Source of the DNA: Mediterraneibacter faecis JCM 15917
GTDB lineage: Bacteria; Bacillota; Clostridia; Lachnospirales; Lachnospiraceae
Assembly (NCBI GenBank): GCA_001312505.1
Contig: BBDW01000011.1
Span: forward strand, 53,127-117,126
Reading direction: 5' to 3'
DNA: 64,000 nt
Made by a program: the position numbers and the translations under genes. Positions 28,558 to 37,927 of the stretch are shown here, in pieces. The notes beneath the pieces were generated by a model. That model was given only the letters and a program-made list of their open reading frames with translations. It did not search any database and was not told the origin of the DNA. Each line of letters begins with the position of its first letter. Within the stretch, counting starts at the first letter, position 1.

Positions 28558-29346
28558 ATGATTGATTTACAATATGCGAAGAAAGCTTTTGAAAACTATT
28601 TGAATGATTATGACCAAAAAAATGAAAAGATAAAGTTGAAGATTGTGCATACTTATGGAGTGATGGAATGCAGTAAAAAAATTACAGAAGATATGAAACT
28701 GTCCGCAGAAGATTGTGAGCTCGCTCAGATTATTGGATTGTTACATGATATTGGAAGATTTGAACAATTGAAATGTTACAACAGTTTTGAACCGGGAACG
28801 ATGGATCATGCAGCATTCGGTGTGAGAATTTTATTTGAGGAGAGACTGATTCGGCGTTTTGTCGAAGAAAATAAGTGGGATGAAATTATAAAAACAGCAA
28901 TAGGACATCATAGTGATTACTGCTTAAAAGGAATTACGAATGAGCGAGAATTGATGCATGCTCAAATCATACGTGATGCAGATAAACTTGACAATTGCAG
29001 AGTGAAGCTCGAAACAGCAATTGATATTCTCATGGGAGTTACTGCAGAACAGGTAGGAATGTCAGAAATTACGCCAGAAGTTATGCGGCAATTCAAAAAT
29101 CATAAATCAGTTCTATTAGAGACAAGAAAGACAAAGATGGATTATTGGATATCTTATCTTGCATATTTTTATGATATAAATTTTAAAGCGACATATGAAA
29201 GTATAAGAGATAACCATTATGTGGATAAAATTATAGGAAGGATTCCGTATACAAATCCAGATACTGGAAAACAGATGGAACAAATAAGAAACGAAATGAA
29301 TCTATATATTCAAAACGCTATAAATGAGAATGGAAATTACAGATAA
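28558..29346 (+). CDS. HD-domain phosphohydrolase
   Basis: 262-aa metal-dependent HD hydrolase. The first His is in KIVHTYGVMECSKKI, the HD pair in IIGLLHDIGRFEQL near residue 62, further His in TAIGHHSDYC, and the distal Asp in IIRDADKLDNCRVK near residue 140. I start at ATG 28558 with AGGTGGG upstream. The frame is intact. Substrate unknown; related proteins act on nucleotides. It stands next to several phosphoesterase genes. Confidence 0.85.
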   Translation: MIDLQYAKKAFENYLNDYDQKNEKIKLKIVHTYGVMECSKKITEDMKLSAEDCELAQIIGLLHDIGRFEQLKCYNSFEPGTMDHAAFGVRILFEERLIRRFVEENKWDEIIKTAIGHHSDYCLKGITNERELMHAQIIRDADKLDNCRVKLETAIDILMGVTAEQVGMSEITPEVMRQFKNHKSVLLETRKTKMDYWISYLAYFYDINFKATYESIRDNHYVDKIIGRIPYTNPDTGKQMEQIRNEMNLYIQNAINENGNYR

Positions 29347-29425
29347 ATATAATTGAGATTTTGAAGGCGGTTTACAATTTTAAGCATAGAACAGAAGATG
29401 AATGATATATGTAAGGTGGTAGGAA

Positions 29426-29944
29426 ATGGGTTATTACATAACAGGAGATTGTCATGCACATTTTGATAAGTTAATCTGGTTGGCGAGATTTAATAAAAAA
29501 CTTGGAAAAGAGGATGTGATCATTTTATTGGGGGGGGATGTCGGATTAAACTATTTTGGAGCTGACAAAGATCGGGAAAACAAAAAAAACTTGCGGATTT
29601 TCCAAATTATTTCCTGTGTATTCATGGAAATCATGAGGAAAGACCTTATCATATACAAACTTACAGAACACAAATCAGGCGTGGAGGAGAGGTATATTAT
29701 GAGCCGGAATATCCGAATATATTATTTGCAAAAGACGGAGAAATTTATGATTTTGATGGGAAAAAGGCGATTGCAATAGGTGGGGGGGCATATAGCCAGG
29801 ATAAAGAATACCGACTTATAACAGGTCTTCCATGGTTTCCGGACGAACAACTAGATGACAAAGTAAAAAGTCAAGTAGAAAATAAATCTGCCGACAGAGG
29901 AATGGATGGATGAAATTGTGAAAATTGAGAGGGAGGAAGGATAG
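29426..29944 (+). CDS. Calcineurin-like metallophosphoesterase, frame-broken
   Basis: N-terminal MGYYITGDCHAHFDKLIW gives the GDxH motif. LLGGDVGLNYFG (family LGDVG; G8 at 29530-29537) gives GD. In the second frame CIHGNHEERPYH supplies GNHE, and AIGGAYSQDKEYR follows. The frame changes in the A8 run near 29583 and again near 29885, after which PTEEWMDEIVKIEREEG ends at 29944. About 172 aa. The distal GHxH motif is not seen in this gene, though the next reading frame carries such an end. Confidence 0.75.
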
Positions 29945-30109
29945 GTGCATTTTTATATTACAGGTGATACACATCGGAGCTTTGATCGTATTGAAGATTT
30001 TTGCTATGAATATGAAACTACAACAGAGTGGTATGCAGGACATTATCATGTGGAATGTGAAGAAGGTGGAGTCCGGATTATGTTTGAAGAGTATGATGAG
30101 ATTATGTAG
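29945..30109 (+). pseudogene. Internally deleted metallophosphoesterase
   Basis: A GTG at 29945 directly follows the previous stop. The frame starts HFYITGDTHRSFDRIEDFCY, a fresh phosphoesterase N-terminus, and after about 27 residues jumps to TEWYAGHYHVECEEGGVRIM, a C-terminal GHYH motif segment. Roughly 150 central residues, including GNHE, are missing without a frame break. It is a remnant by in-frame deletion, so activity is unlikely. Confidence 0.6.
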
Positions 30110-30173
30110 GGCGAAATAATGGAAATTATGTATATTTGATAGGAATAATATAGCCTATGGAGAACTTAGTATT

Positions 30174-30425
30174 ATGGGGATTTATACAGATGAGAAACTA
30201 GTGATAGAGGCTTATGATAAACTTATAAACGAAGATGGAAGGTGTATGGCTCTGGAATATCCGGAAGAACCTGAAATATATAAAATTCCATTAAATATAT
30301 TTCTTGGAGAAGAAGTGCCATGGGCTGAGATGATTGATGGAAAATTGTGCTTTTATGTAGAGGATAATATAGAGAATCTTACGATCGATCAGATTAGATC
30401 ACAGGTGAAAAGTACAAGCCTTTAA
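30174..30425 (+). CDS. Hypothetical protein, probable C-terminal part
   Basis: 83-aa frame (GIYTDEKLVIEAYDKLINED, EVPWAEMIDGKLCFYVEDNI). The same frame is open upstream to a stop at about 30116 with no start codon (WKLCIFDRNNIAYGELSIM), and ATG 30174 has no ribosome site. This suggests the end of a longer lost protein. No family recognised. The next gene starts 31 bases later. Confidence 0.4.
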   Translation: MGIYTDEKLVIEAYDKLINEDGRCMALEYPEEPEIYKIPLNIFLGEEVPWAEMIDGKLCFYVEDNIENLTIDQIRSQVKSTSL

Positions 30426-30456
30426 GGAAGAATTATGATATGGAGAGCGATGCGTA

Positions 30457-31035
30457 ATGAATTATTATATCAGTGATTTACATTTGTTTCATGAAAATTC
30501 GATTAAGTTTGATGAAAGACCATTTGACAGTCTGGATGAAATGCATGAGACGATCAAGAAACGATGGAATAGTAAAATAACAAATGGAGACAGGGTATTT
30601 ATTCTTGGAGACATAAGTTATAGAGGTAAAAATGAAGATTTGATTGCTTATATTTCTACATTGAAGGGACAAAAAATACTTGTGAAAGGAAATCATGATG
30701 ATGTGTCGGATTATAGATATCATCAGCTTTTTGCAGAAGTTTGTGATTATAAAGAAGTTCATGATTCAGCTAATGGAAAGAATTATAATCTCGTTTTAAG
30801 CCATTATCCAATTTTTAGTTGGAAAAGGATGGGAAAAGGATTCATTTTATTATATGGTCATACGCATGACAGTAATGAGGATACTTATTATCAAAGCTGT
30901 TTGATGAAAATGGTGGAAAGCGATTGTCAGCATGTGTATAAAACAGAAGTTAAAGCAATAAATGTAGGATGCATGAAACCCTGGATGAATTATGAACCGC
31001 GAACATTGACAGAATTATTGTCCTATCCACAATGA
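30457..31035 (+). CDS. Calcineurin-like metallophosphoesterase, intact
   Basis: 192-aa phosphoesterase with the full motif set: YYISDLHLFHENSIKF (DxH), FILGDISYRG (GD), LVKGNHDDVSDYRYH (GNHD), LVLSHYPIFSW (H) and LLYGHTHDSNED (GHTH). This is the one complete member of the family in the cluster. The frame has no long G run. Substrate unknown; related short proteins hydrolyse phosphodiesters or nucleotides. Confidence 0.88.
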   Translation: MNYYISDLHLFHENSIKFDERPFDSLDEMHETIKKRWNSKITNGDRVFILGDISYRGKNEDLIAYISTLKGQKILVKGNHDDVSDYRYHQLFAEVCDYKEVHDSANGKNYNLVLSHYPIFSWKRMGKGFILLYGHTHDSNEDTYYQSCLMKMVESDCQHVYKTEVKAINVGCMKPWMNYEPRTLTELLSYPQ

Positions 31036-31062
31036 ATTAGATGCTAGAAGGGAGACAGTTTT

Positions 31063-31804
31063 ATGGCTACATATGTTATTTCGGATATTCATGGACAGTA
31101 CAACATGTTTATAGAATTACTCGATAAGAGTGATCTAAAAGATACGGATACTTTATACATTTTGGGAGATGTGCTTGATAGGGGGTCCGCATCCTATTAA
31201 GACAATAAGAAAGCTTATGGAAATGCCAAATGCAATATGCCTGGTCGGTAACCATGAATTTATGGCGATGAAATGTCTGGAATTTTTGATGAAAGAAATT
31301 ACAGATAAGTCCATAGAAGAGTTAGACGATGAAATGCTGGATAATCTGGAGACATGGCAATATAACGGAAGTAGATCAACGGTTGATGAGTTCACTCAGA
31401 TGGATTTCGAGTCTAAAAAGGATGTGATTGATTTTATAAAGGAATTCCTGATATATGAAGAGGTGTCAGTCAATGACAAAAACTATCTTCTAGTTCATGG
31501 AGGTTTGGGGAATTATTCTCCAGAAAAGGATATAGACGATTATTCACTTCATGAATTGATATGGTCGAGAGCAGATTATAATATACAGTATTTTTCAGAT
31601 AAATATGTTATAACAGGACATACGCCGACACAAGCAATTAGAAATAATCCAAATCCAGGATATATTTATCGGCAAAACAATCATATAGCAATTGATTGTG
31701 GTGCTACCTATCCGGGCGGAAGACTTGCTGCTATATGTCTGGACACAGGCGAAGAATATTATTCTGAACCTAATAAAATGGGAAGTGATGCTATTGGCTT
31801 ATGA
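31063..31804 (+). CDS. PPP-type serine/threonine phosphatase-like protein, frame-broken
   Basis: TYVISDIHGQYNMFIELLDK gives the GDxHG-type motif, LYILGDVLDRGP the GDxxDRG motif, ICLVGNHEFMAMK the GNHE motif, LLVHGGLGNYSPE and ITGHTPTQAIRNN the distal His motifs, so it is closest to bacterial PPP/ApaH-like phosphatases. The first frame stops at 31200; removing one G from the G5 run 31181-31185 restores DRGPHPIKTIRKL. ATG 31063 follows GGGAG. About 246 aa. Confidence 0.85.
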
Positions 31805-32087
31805 TGAAAAAGATGTGGCTGCTAAAACGCATTATGAAAATAAGTATTTTTCTATTGATGTTCCAGAAGACTGGATTGGGTACTGGGACGTAATTGAGGA
31901 AGAGAATTCATTATATGTTGACCAGATATTGTATAGGCTGAGTTATAAACCACCAGTAGAAAATTATGGAGGTGGTACCGAGATATACATATTGGATATA
32001 AGTGATACAAGTGTTCCGCTGTCTGTTTATAGAGCAAGTATTCCAGATTATGCAGAAGAGAGTAGGGGGGGGTGTATCATTCACTGA
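31788..32087 (+). CDS. Hypothetical protein, 3' end probably lost
   Basis: Overlaps the phosphatase end by 17 bases. The ~100-aa frame reads HYENKYFSIDVPEDWIGYWD and GGGTEIYILDISDTSVPLSV, resembling short lipocalin-like or DUF domains of Clostridia; I do not recognise it. A G8 run at 32065-32072 precedes the stop. In the alternative frame it would run into the end of the opposite-strand PucR gene, so the 3' part seems replaced. Confidence 0.45.
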   Translation: MLLAYDEKDVAAKTHYENKYFSIDVPEDWIGYWDVIEEENSLYVDQILYRLSYKPPVENYGGGTEIYILDISDTSVPLSVYRASIPDYAEESRGGCIIH

Positions 32088-32112
32088 AAGAGATTCTCCA
32101 CTGAAAATCCCC

Positions 32113-33318
32113 TCAATCAAGAAAATAATATATCATCAGTGCATTATACAGCTCCTGACTCTGAAACCTGTTCGCAAAACTCTTTCCTGTAAGCTGTTCT
32201 ACTCTCTGTAATCTGTATTTCACAGTGTTCTTATGTGAAAACAGTTTATCAGCTGTTCTCTGCAGATTACAGTCACACTCGAAATAGGCCCACATTGTCT
32301 CCATCAACTGTGTATGAGCTTTCTTCTCATACTGTATGATAGGATCAAGCACTTCATCCGCAAATCGCTGCATTGGCGCAGTGTTCTCATACGACATCAG
32401 CATACGGTAAAATCCCATCTCATCATAGAAAATGATTTCATTTTTCCTGTTAATATGCTCCAATACAGAGTTCATTTTAGATGTCTCATGAAAGCTCTTT
32501 TGCAATTTGGATATGCTTTCACATTTTTCACCTATGTTGAGAGTGTATTCAATTCCGTTCAGGTCATTTTGCAAAAACTCACCAAACTGTTCAAAAATTT
32601 CTATTATCTTCCTGCGATCATCTGTACAGTCTTTCATAAAACCTATGATCCTGTCGCCATAGCAGGAAATGATTGCAGGATAATCACATTCAGCAAAATA
32701 TTCTTTTAGAGTCTGTGCATAGTTTCTTATCTTGTCATTTGTAATTCCCTGATTTAATTCATTGCATGTCTCTTCCGAACTTTTTTTACATAGATGTAAC
32801 ACGAAAACCTGTTCTAACATCTTTGGATCATTTCCCATTTGCCTGCATTTCTGCTCGATACTGGATGTATTGATACAGTTTCCAAAAATAATCTCTGCAA
32901 GCAGACTGTCCTCTATATCTTTTCTGTCATCCAGATATGATATGGCGTGTCCCAGTTCCTCAAAAAAGTCTAAAAGTGGCACATTCCAAGGCATGGTGAA
33001 AAGCGGAAAATCATTATTTTCTGCTAAATCTATTACCTTTTGGTTAATCTGTGTTACATAATTCTCGCCCATCAATAAAAGAGCACACGACATATTAAGT
33101 TCAATTGCCTTTTTTATTGTTTGATACAGATCAAAATTTTTTCGCTGTGTTACCGGAGCACTTACTATTAAAAGTTCGTTTCCACGTACCCATTTCTCAA
33201 AATTAATATTCTCTGCCTTATAAGACCAGCGTATGCCCTTTTCCATGCCACCTGATCCGGCTATTACATTTGCCTGTGACATTGTCGTAAGTGATAGAAG
33301 ATCCTTGCACTGAAACAT
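32113..33318 (-). CDS. PucR-family transcriptional regulator
   Basis: 401-aa regulator with an N-terminal PucR domain (GSGGMEKGIRWSYKAENINF), a central GGDEF-like CdaR region and the C-terminal HTH_30: CNLQRTADKLFSHKNTVKYR near residue 355. PucR proteins control purine and amide catabolism genes. It lies 14 bases after the deaminase gene on the same strand and is probably co-transcribed with it, which suggests control of that operon by a nucleobase. The frame is intact. Confidence 0.9.
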   Translation of the reverse strand: MFQCKDLLSLTTMSQANVIAGSGGMEKGIRWSYKAENINFEKWVRGNELLIVSAPVTQRKNFDLYQTIKKAIELNMSCALLLMGENYVTQINQKVIDLAENNDFPLFTMPWNVPLLDFFEELGHAISYLDDRKDIEDSLLAEIIFGNCINTSSIEQKCRQMGNDPKMLEQVFVLHLCKKSSEETCNELNQGITNDKIRNYAQTLKEYFAECDYPAIISCYGDRIIGFMKDCTDDRRKIIEIFEQFGEFLQNDLNGIEYTLNIGEKCESISKLQKSFHETSKMNSVLEHINRKNEIIFYDEMGFYRMLMSYENTAPMQRFADEVLDPIIQYEKKAHTQLMETMWAYFECDCNLQRTADKLFSHKNTVKYRLQRVEQLTGKSFANRFQSQELYNALMIYYFLD

Positions 33319-33332
33319 TGTTTTCCCACCTT

Positions 33333-34598
33333 TTATTTCAGCAGGTCAATAGCTCCTGTTACCTTTGCAGGAATTTTTTTGAACAAAAATTCACCGTGTC
33401 TGACAGAAGCAGTGATTCCTGCTCTCTCACATATTGCTTCAAATTCTGATTTTGCATCAAGCACGATAAAGTTTGCAGGCTTATTTTCCTCGATTCCGTA
33501 GTGATCTGTAATATTCATGGTCACAGCTCCGTTCGTTGTCACAAGATCAAGAACATTCGTAATCTCTTCGGGTGACATCATCTGTGCCAGATGGATTCCG
33601 TGATCGAGAATCATCATCATATTTCCGTTTCCAAGCGGATACCATGGATCAGACATGGAATCCTGTGCAAAACATACATTGATCCCGTTGTCATAAAGCT
33701 CCTTTACTCTTGTGATTCCTCGTCTCTTCGGATAGGTATCCTGACGTCCTTCAAGATATACATTCTCAGTAGGACAGGAGATGAAATTGATGCCTGATTT
33801 TTTGAAAAGCTTCATCATTCGGAATGCATAACTATTATCTGCTGAACCAAAGGAACATGTGTGGCTGGCTGTAGTTCTTGTGCCTATACCTTCCATAAGT
33901 GCCAATGCATTCAACAACTCCAAAAAGCGGCTCTGCGTATCGTCTGTCTCATCACAATGTACATCGATAAGCTTATTATATTTGACAGCCAGTTCGATTG
34001 TCTTGTGGATTGATTTTTCACCGAACTCTCGGGCCAGTTCAAAATGAGGTATCGCGCCAACACAGTCAGCCCCCATCTTAAGTCCTTCCTCTACCAGTTT
34101 GTCACCGCCCTTGTATGCGTACATTCCTTCCTGAGGAAATGCAACAATCTGCAGATCAAGAATATCTTTTACTTCATCTCTTACTTCAAGTGCAGCTTTA
34201 AGACCCGTAAATGTCGGATCTGTCACATCAATATGTGTTCGGATAGCCTGAACACCATGCAGCATTTCTTTTCTTATTCCACTGTAAATACGTTCCTTCA
34301 TCTGTGCAACAGTCATATTTCCTTTTGATTCACTCCAACGCTGGATTCCTTCAAAAAGAGTTCCCGATCCGTTTTCCTCACCGAGGCTTGCTGTAAATAC
34401 ATAATCAAGATGCAAATGTGGATCTACATATGGTGGAACCACCAGTTGTCCATTTAAATCTACTTCTTCACATCCCACAGTTTTTTCCTGTGGTATATCT
34501 GCTGCGATTTTTTTGAAAATTCCATCTTCAACTAATATAGAAACAAGTTCTTTTTGACCTTTTAGCCTTACATTCTTAAATAATTTTGAACCCTTCAT
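33333..34598 (-). CDS. Cytosine deaminase-like amidohydrolase
   Basis: 421-aa Zn amidohydrolase of the cytosine/isoguanine deaminase (CodA) group: VVPPYVDPHLHLDYVFTASL gives the HxH motif, VHCDETDDTQSRFLE and TASHTCSFGS give further metal ligands, and CFAQDSMSDPWYPLGNGNMM gives the Asp and substrate loop. The start at 34598 has GAGGA. With PucR behind it, a pyrimidine or purine salvage role is likely. Other amine substrates are possible. Confidence 0.85.
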   Translation of the reverse strand: MKGSKLFKNVRLKGQKELVSILVEDGIFKKIAADIPQEKTVGCEEVDLNGQLVVPPYVDPHLHLDYVFTASLGEENGSGTLFEGIQRWSESKGNMTVAQMKERIYSGIRKEMLHGVQAIRTHIDVTDPTFTGLKAALEVRDEVKDILDLQIVAFPQEGMYAYKGGDKLVEEGLKMGADCVGAIPHFELAREFGEKSIHKTIELAVKYNKLIDVHCDETDDTQSRFLELLNALALMEGIGTRTTASHTCSFGSADNSYAFRMMKLFKKSGINFISCPTENVYLEGRQDTYPKRRGITRVKELYDNGINVCFAQDSMSDPWYPLGNGNMMMILDHGIHLAQMMSPEEITNVLDLVTTNGAVTMNITDHYGIEENKPANFIVLDAKSEFEAICERAGITASVRHGEFLFKKIPAKVTGAIDLLK

Positions 34599-35009
34599 AC
34601 CGTATTCCTCTTTTCTTATTAACAGTAATGATTTGAAATAATGTCATTACCGTTAGGTTGCTATTTGTTCTTTACGCACAAATCATAGCATCCGGTCAGA
34701 ATACAGTCAATAAAATGCAAAATCAACGCTTTTATTTTATTCTTGCGTACAAAAAAAGTCAATTCACTTTGTGCGTTACACACAAAATACCGGTATCTCG
34801 CTGTCTTTTTATTGTTTTGCATATGAAAATATTAAGGAATTCTTAGTTTTCATCTGCAACAGTTTTTCTATTTGAAGACTCTAGTGTATATAACCTATAA
34901 TAAAGATAATGTGAAACTATTCATAGACTTCATGAACCAATACAGGTGATTCATAAAAATGGTTATAAGAATCTTCAAATGAAAAAGATGATTCGAGAGG
35001 AGGGAACGA
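34599..35009. promoter_or_regulatory. Divergent intergenic region, 411 bp
   Basis: No gene seen. It separates the minus-strand deaminase from the plus-strand sigma factor. A GTAATGA/TCATTAC inverted repeat (34625-34650) lies in the deaminase leader. ACGCACAAA (34674-34682) recurs as its exact complement TTTGTGCGT (34768-34776), with TGCGTACAAA between them; these could be regulator sites, for example for the PucR protein. Confidence 0.35.
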
Positions 35010-35543
35010 ATGAAGGATAAAGAAAATTCAAGGGAAATACAATTCAAAGAGGAATTGGTTCGCAAGGCGAAGAATGGAGATACGAAAGCATTTTCCCTGT
35101 TATATGCCGGCGTTTGCAAGGAAATGTATAAATTCGCATTATATATGATGAAGCATACAGAAGATGCAGAAGACGCGGTAAGTGAGACCGTTATATCTGC
35201 ATTTGAAAATATTGCGAAGCTCAAGAATGAGAGTAGTTTTAAAAGCTGGATCTTTACAATTTTAGGAAATCAATGCAGAAAAATGTTGGGAAAGCGTGGA
35301 AATCATGTGTCAGAGGAAGAGACACCAGAGGCTGGACACGAACCGGACTATGAGCAACATTTTGATGTGAAGGAGGCATTCGCAAGGCTTGAGGAAGAAG
35401 AGCGTATGATCCTTTCGTATTCTGTATTCGCTGGATATGGAAGTGAGGAAATTGCGCAGATGCTTGAGATGAATGCAGCAACGGTTCGATCAAAGAAAAG
35501 CAGGGCACTTGGGAAGATGCGTAAGATGTTGGAAGCAGGATGA
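35010..35543 (+). CDS. ECF-type RNA polymerase sigma factor
   Basis: 177-aa sigma-70 family protein of ECF layout. Region 2 (LLYAGVCKEMYKFALYMMKH, TEDAEDAVSETVISAFENIA) lies at residues 28-75; region 4 (EEERMILSYSVFAGYGSEEI, MNAATVRSKKSRALGKMRKM) at 125-175. The start has GAGGAGGG upstream. The next gene encodes a single-pass membrane protein, the usual place of an anti-sigma partner. Confidence 0.9.
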   Translation: MKDKENSREIQFKEELVRKAKNGDTKAFSLLYAGVCKEMYKFALYMMKHTEDAEDAVSETVISAFENIAKLKNESSFKSWIFTILGNQCRKMLGKRGNHVSEEETPEAGHEPDYEQHFDVKEAFARLEEEERMILSYSVFAGYGSEEIAQMLEMNAATVRSKKSRALGKMRKMLEAG

Positions 35544-35590
35544 TCTATAAGAGCTGGAGTTGAAAAAAATAGAAGAAGGAGGCGGAAAAG

Positions 35591-37679
35591 ATGGAAGAAA
35601 ATAGAGAAAAGAACAATAAGAAGATTGAGAATGAAAAGCGTTTAGAACAAGATTTGAGACAGATGGCAGATGATGTGATCCTTCCGGACTCACTGGAGCC
35701 GGAGGCAATTCAGAAAATGCTTCAGGCAAGACAGGAAGAAAAGCAGCAGGGATCAAAAACGAAAAAGAACAAAAAGAACTGGAAACGTATCGTTCCGATC
35801 GCAGCGGCGGCATGTGTCTGTGTGATAGTTGGAGCGACAGTTGGAATCAAGCAGATCAACAAAGGAAACAACAAAACATTAGATGCAGCGACTATCGCAT
35901 CAGCAGCAGATCAGAAAGAGACAACCCAGACACTTATAACAGCGAAAGATTATAAAGAAATTGAAAAATGTATCAAAGAATATAATAAGCAGATGGCACG
36001 GGATAACAACAGTATGGCTATCGGACTGTATGAAAGTGCGTCTTCGGCAGATGCAGCAACAGCAGAAAGCAGTAATGTTAGTGACACGGGGGGGGTTATT
36101 CGGATACGAATGTCCGTGAGAACGGCGTGGGGGGGGAAGCCGATATTGTCAAAACCGATGGAAAAAACATTTATACACTGTGTCGGAGTGTTGTGACAAT
36201 CACAGCTATTGACAATGGGTCCATGGAAAAGCTGGCCTCGATCGAACTGGATGCAGAACGCTATGTAGAAGACATTTATGTACAGGATGATAAATTAGTT
36301 CTGTTCGGTACGTTAGGAAGACAAGTCGGAAATTCAGAGGATTCAGAAGCTTATGATGGATATTATGAGAACAATACGTATGTCCAGGTATATGACATCA
36401 GTGACCCGTCAAATCCGAAAGAGATCGGTAACATGGAACAGAGCGGAGGATATAATACATCCAGGATTGTTGATGGATATGTCTATGTGCTTAGTCAGTT
36501 CCATCCTTACGAAGACAATGTTACAGCAAGAGATCTGTGGTATATTCCGGAAGTGCAGGGAAAATCTATTGAAGCAGAAAATATTTATATGCCACAGGAA
36601 GCAGAAGGAAATGAATATACGATCATTACAGCATTTTCATTAGATGATCCGTCAGAAAAAACAGACAGTAAGGCAGTCTTTGGTTATTCAGATGTGTGCT
36701 ATGTAAGCGAAAATAATATTTATATTACAAGTAATTATTATGAAGATTCAGATGTGAGCAGAACGCTGATCCGCAAGATTTCTTATACAGACGGAAAGCT
36801 TGCTGGTGTTGCGCAGACGAAGATCAAGGGAATGCTGAACGATTCTTTCAGCATTGACGAGTATGAAGGAAACCTTAGATTAGTTACAACAATTGATGAA
36901 ATTTATTCGAATGATGATATTATGCCGTTGAATGAGACCGCAGATGAGACGGCTGATAAGAATGGAACAACGGATAAATCAGATGCAAGTAAGGTGACTG
37001 AGAAGGCTGTGGCAGAAAATGTAAAGGATGCGGTACCTGGTACAAATTCACTTTATGTGCTGAATGACAAACTGGAGATCATTGGCTCCATTCACAATCT
37101 GGCAAAAGATGAAACAATCTATTCCGCAAGATTTATGGGAGATACAGGATATTTCGTTACTTATCGGCAGGTGGATCCATTGTTCTCGGTAGACCTTTCA
37201 GACCCGGAGAATCCGAAGATTCTTGGAGAGCTTAAGATTCCTGGATTTTCCGAATATCTGCATCCATATGGAGACGGAAAACTGCTTGGCATCGGATGGA
37301 TGTAAGTGAAGATGGATTTACAACAGAAGGTGTGAAACTTTCGATGTTTAATGTTACAGATCCATCCAATGTAACAGAGGAAAATAAGTATACGATTGAA
37401 GAAAGCTATGGCACAGATGTAGGATACAATTATAAAGGTGTATTTGTAGATGTTCAGAAGAATCTGTTCGGGTTTGTTACCTATCATGATGGAGTGACTT
37501 ATCAGTTGTATACGTATGACGAGGCAGAAGGATTCAAAGAAGTCATGAGCAGACAGCTGAGCGGATATGAAGGCAGTAGAGGACTGTATATTGGTGACGT
37601 ATTCTATCTTGTAAGCGGAAATATGATAGAATCATATTCTATGAATGGATTTGAGAAGATGGATGATATTGTTCTGTAG
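35591..37679 (+). CDS. Membrane-anchored beta-propeller domain protein, frame-broken
   Basis: N-terminal cytoplasmic part of ~70 residues, one membrane segment (IVPIAAAACVCVIVGATVGI), then a long extracytoplasmic beta-propeller domain of the PF09826 type (GEADIVKTDGKNIYTL, VYDISDPSNPKEIG, YDISDPENPKILGELKIPGF-like blades). The frame breaks at G8 36088-36095, where it shifts to YSDTNVRENGVGEAD. The G8 at 36129-36136 is in frame. It breaks again near 37298, where one A is missing before MDVSEDGF. It probably acts as anti-sigma or sensor for the sigma factor 47 bases upstream (inference). Confidence 0.82.
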
Positions 37680-37685
37680 ATAACT

Positions 37686-37826
37686 TGTAACTGTTCAGAG
37701 CCAACCTCCAAAATACTACGCATTTCGGAGGTTGGCGTATCCGCCAAATAAAATTTCAAAAACAATCTAAAAAATGCAAGCATTTTATACTTTTTTTGAA
37801 ATTTTGCTTGGCTCTGAACAGTTACA
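37686..37826. repeat. Nested inverted-repeat element, 141 bp
   Basis: Perfect 19-bp terminal inverted repeats (37686-37704 and 37808-37826, starting TGTAACTGTTCAG). Inside are GCCAACCTCC/GGAGGTTGGC (37700-37736), then AAAATTTCAAAAA/TTTTTGAAATTTT (37750-37805), which encloses AAAATGC/GCATTTT (37771-37786). The layout is like a small MITE or a branched terminator. No coding capacity. Confidence 0.75.
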
Positions 37827-37927
37827 ATATTTTGGATTGACAGTTTGTAAGACGAAAATTATACTAATAGGAGATGGAATTTGTTTGAAATTGTAGTTTT
37901 GTAATAAGAGAAAAGGGGTTAGAAATT

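Noticed and set aside
26097..32110. Prophage or integrative element
   Set aside because: No integrase, terminase, structural, relaxase or transposase gene and no attachment repeats are seen. The stretch is a decayed accessory islet only.
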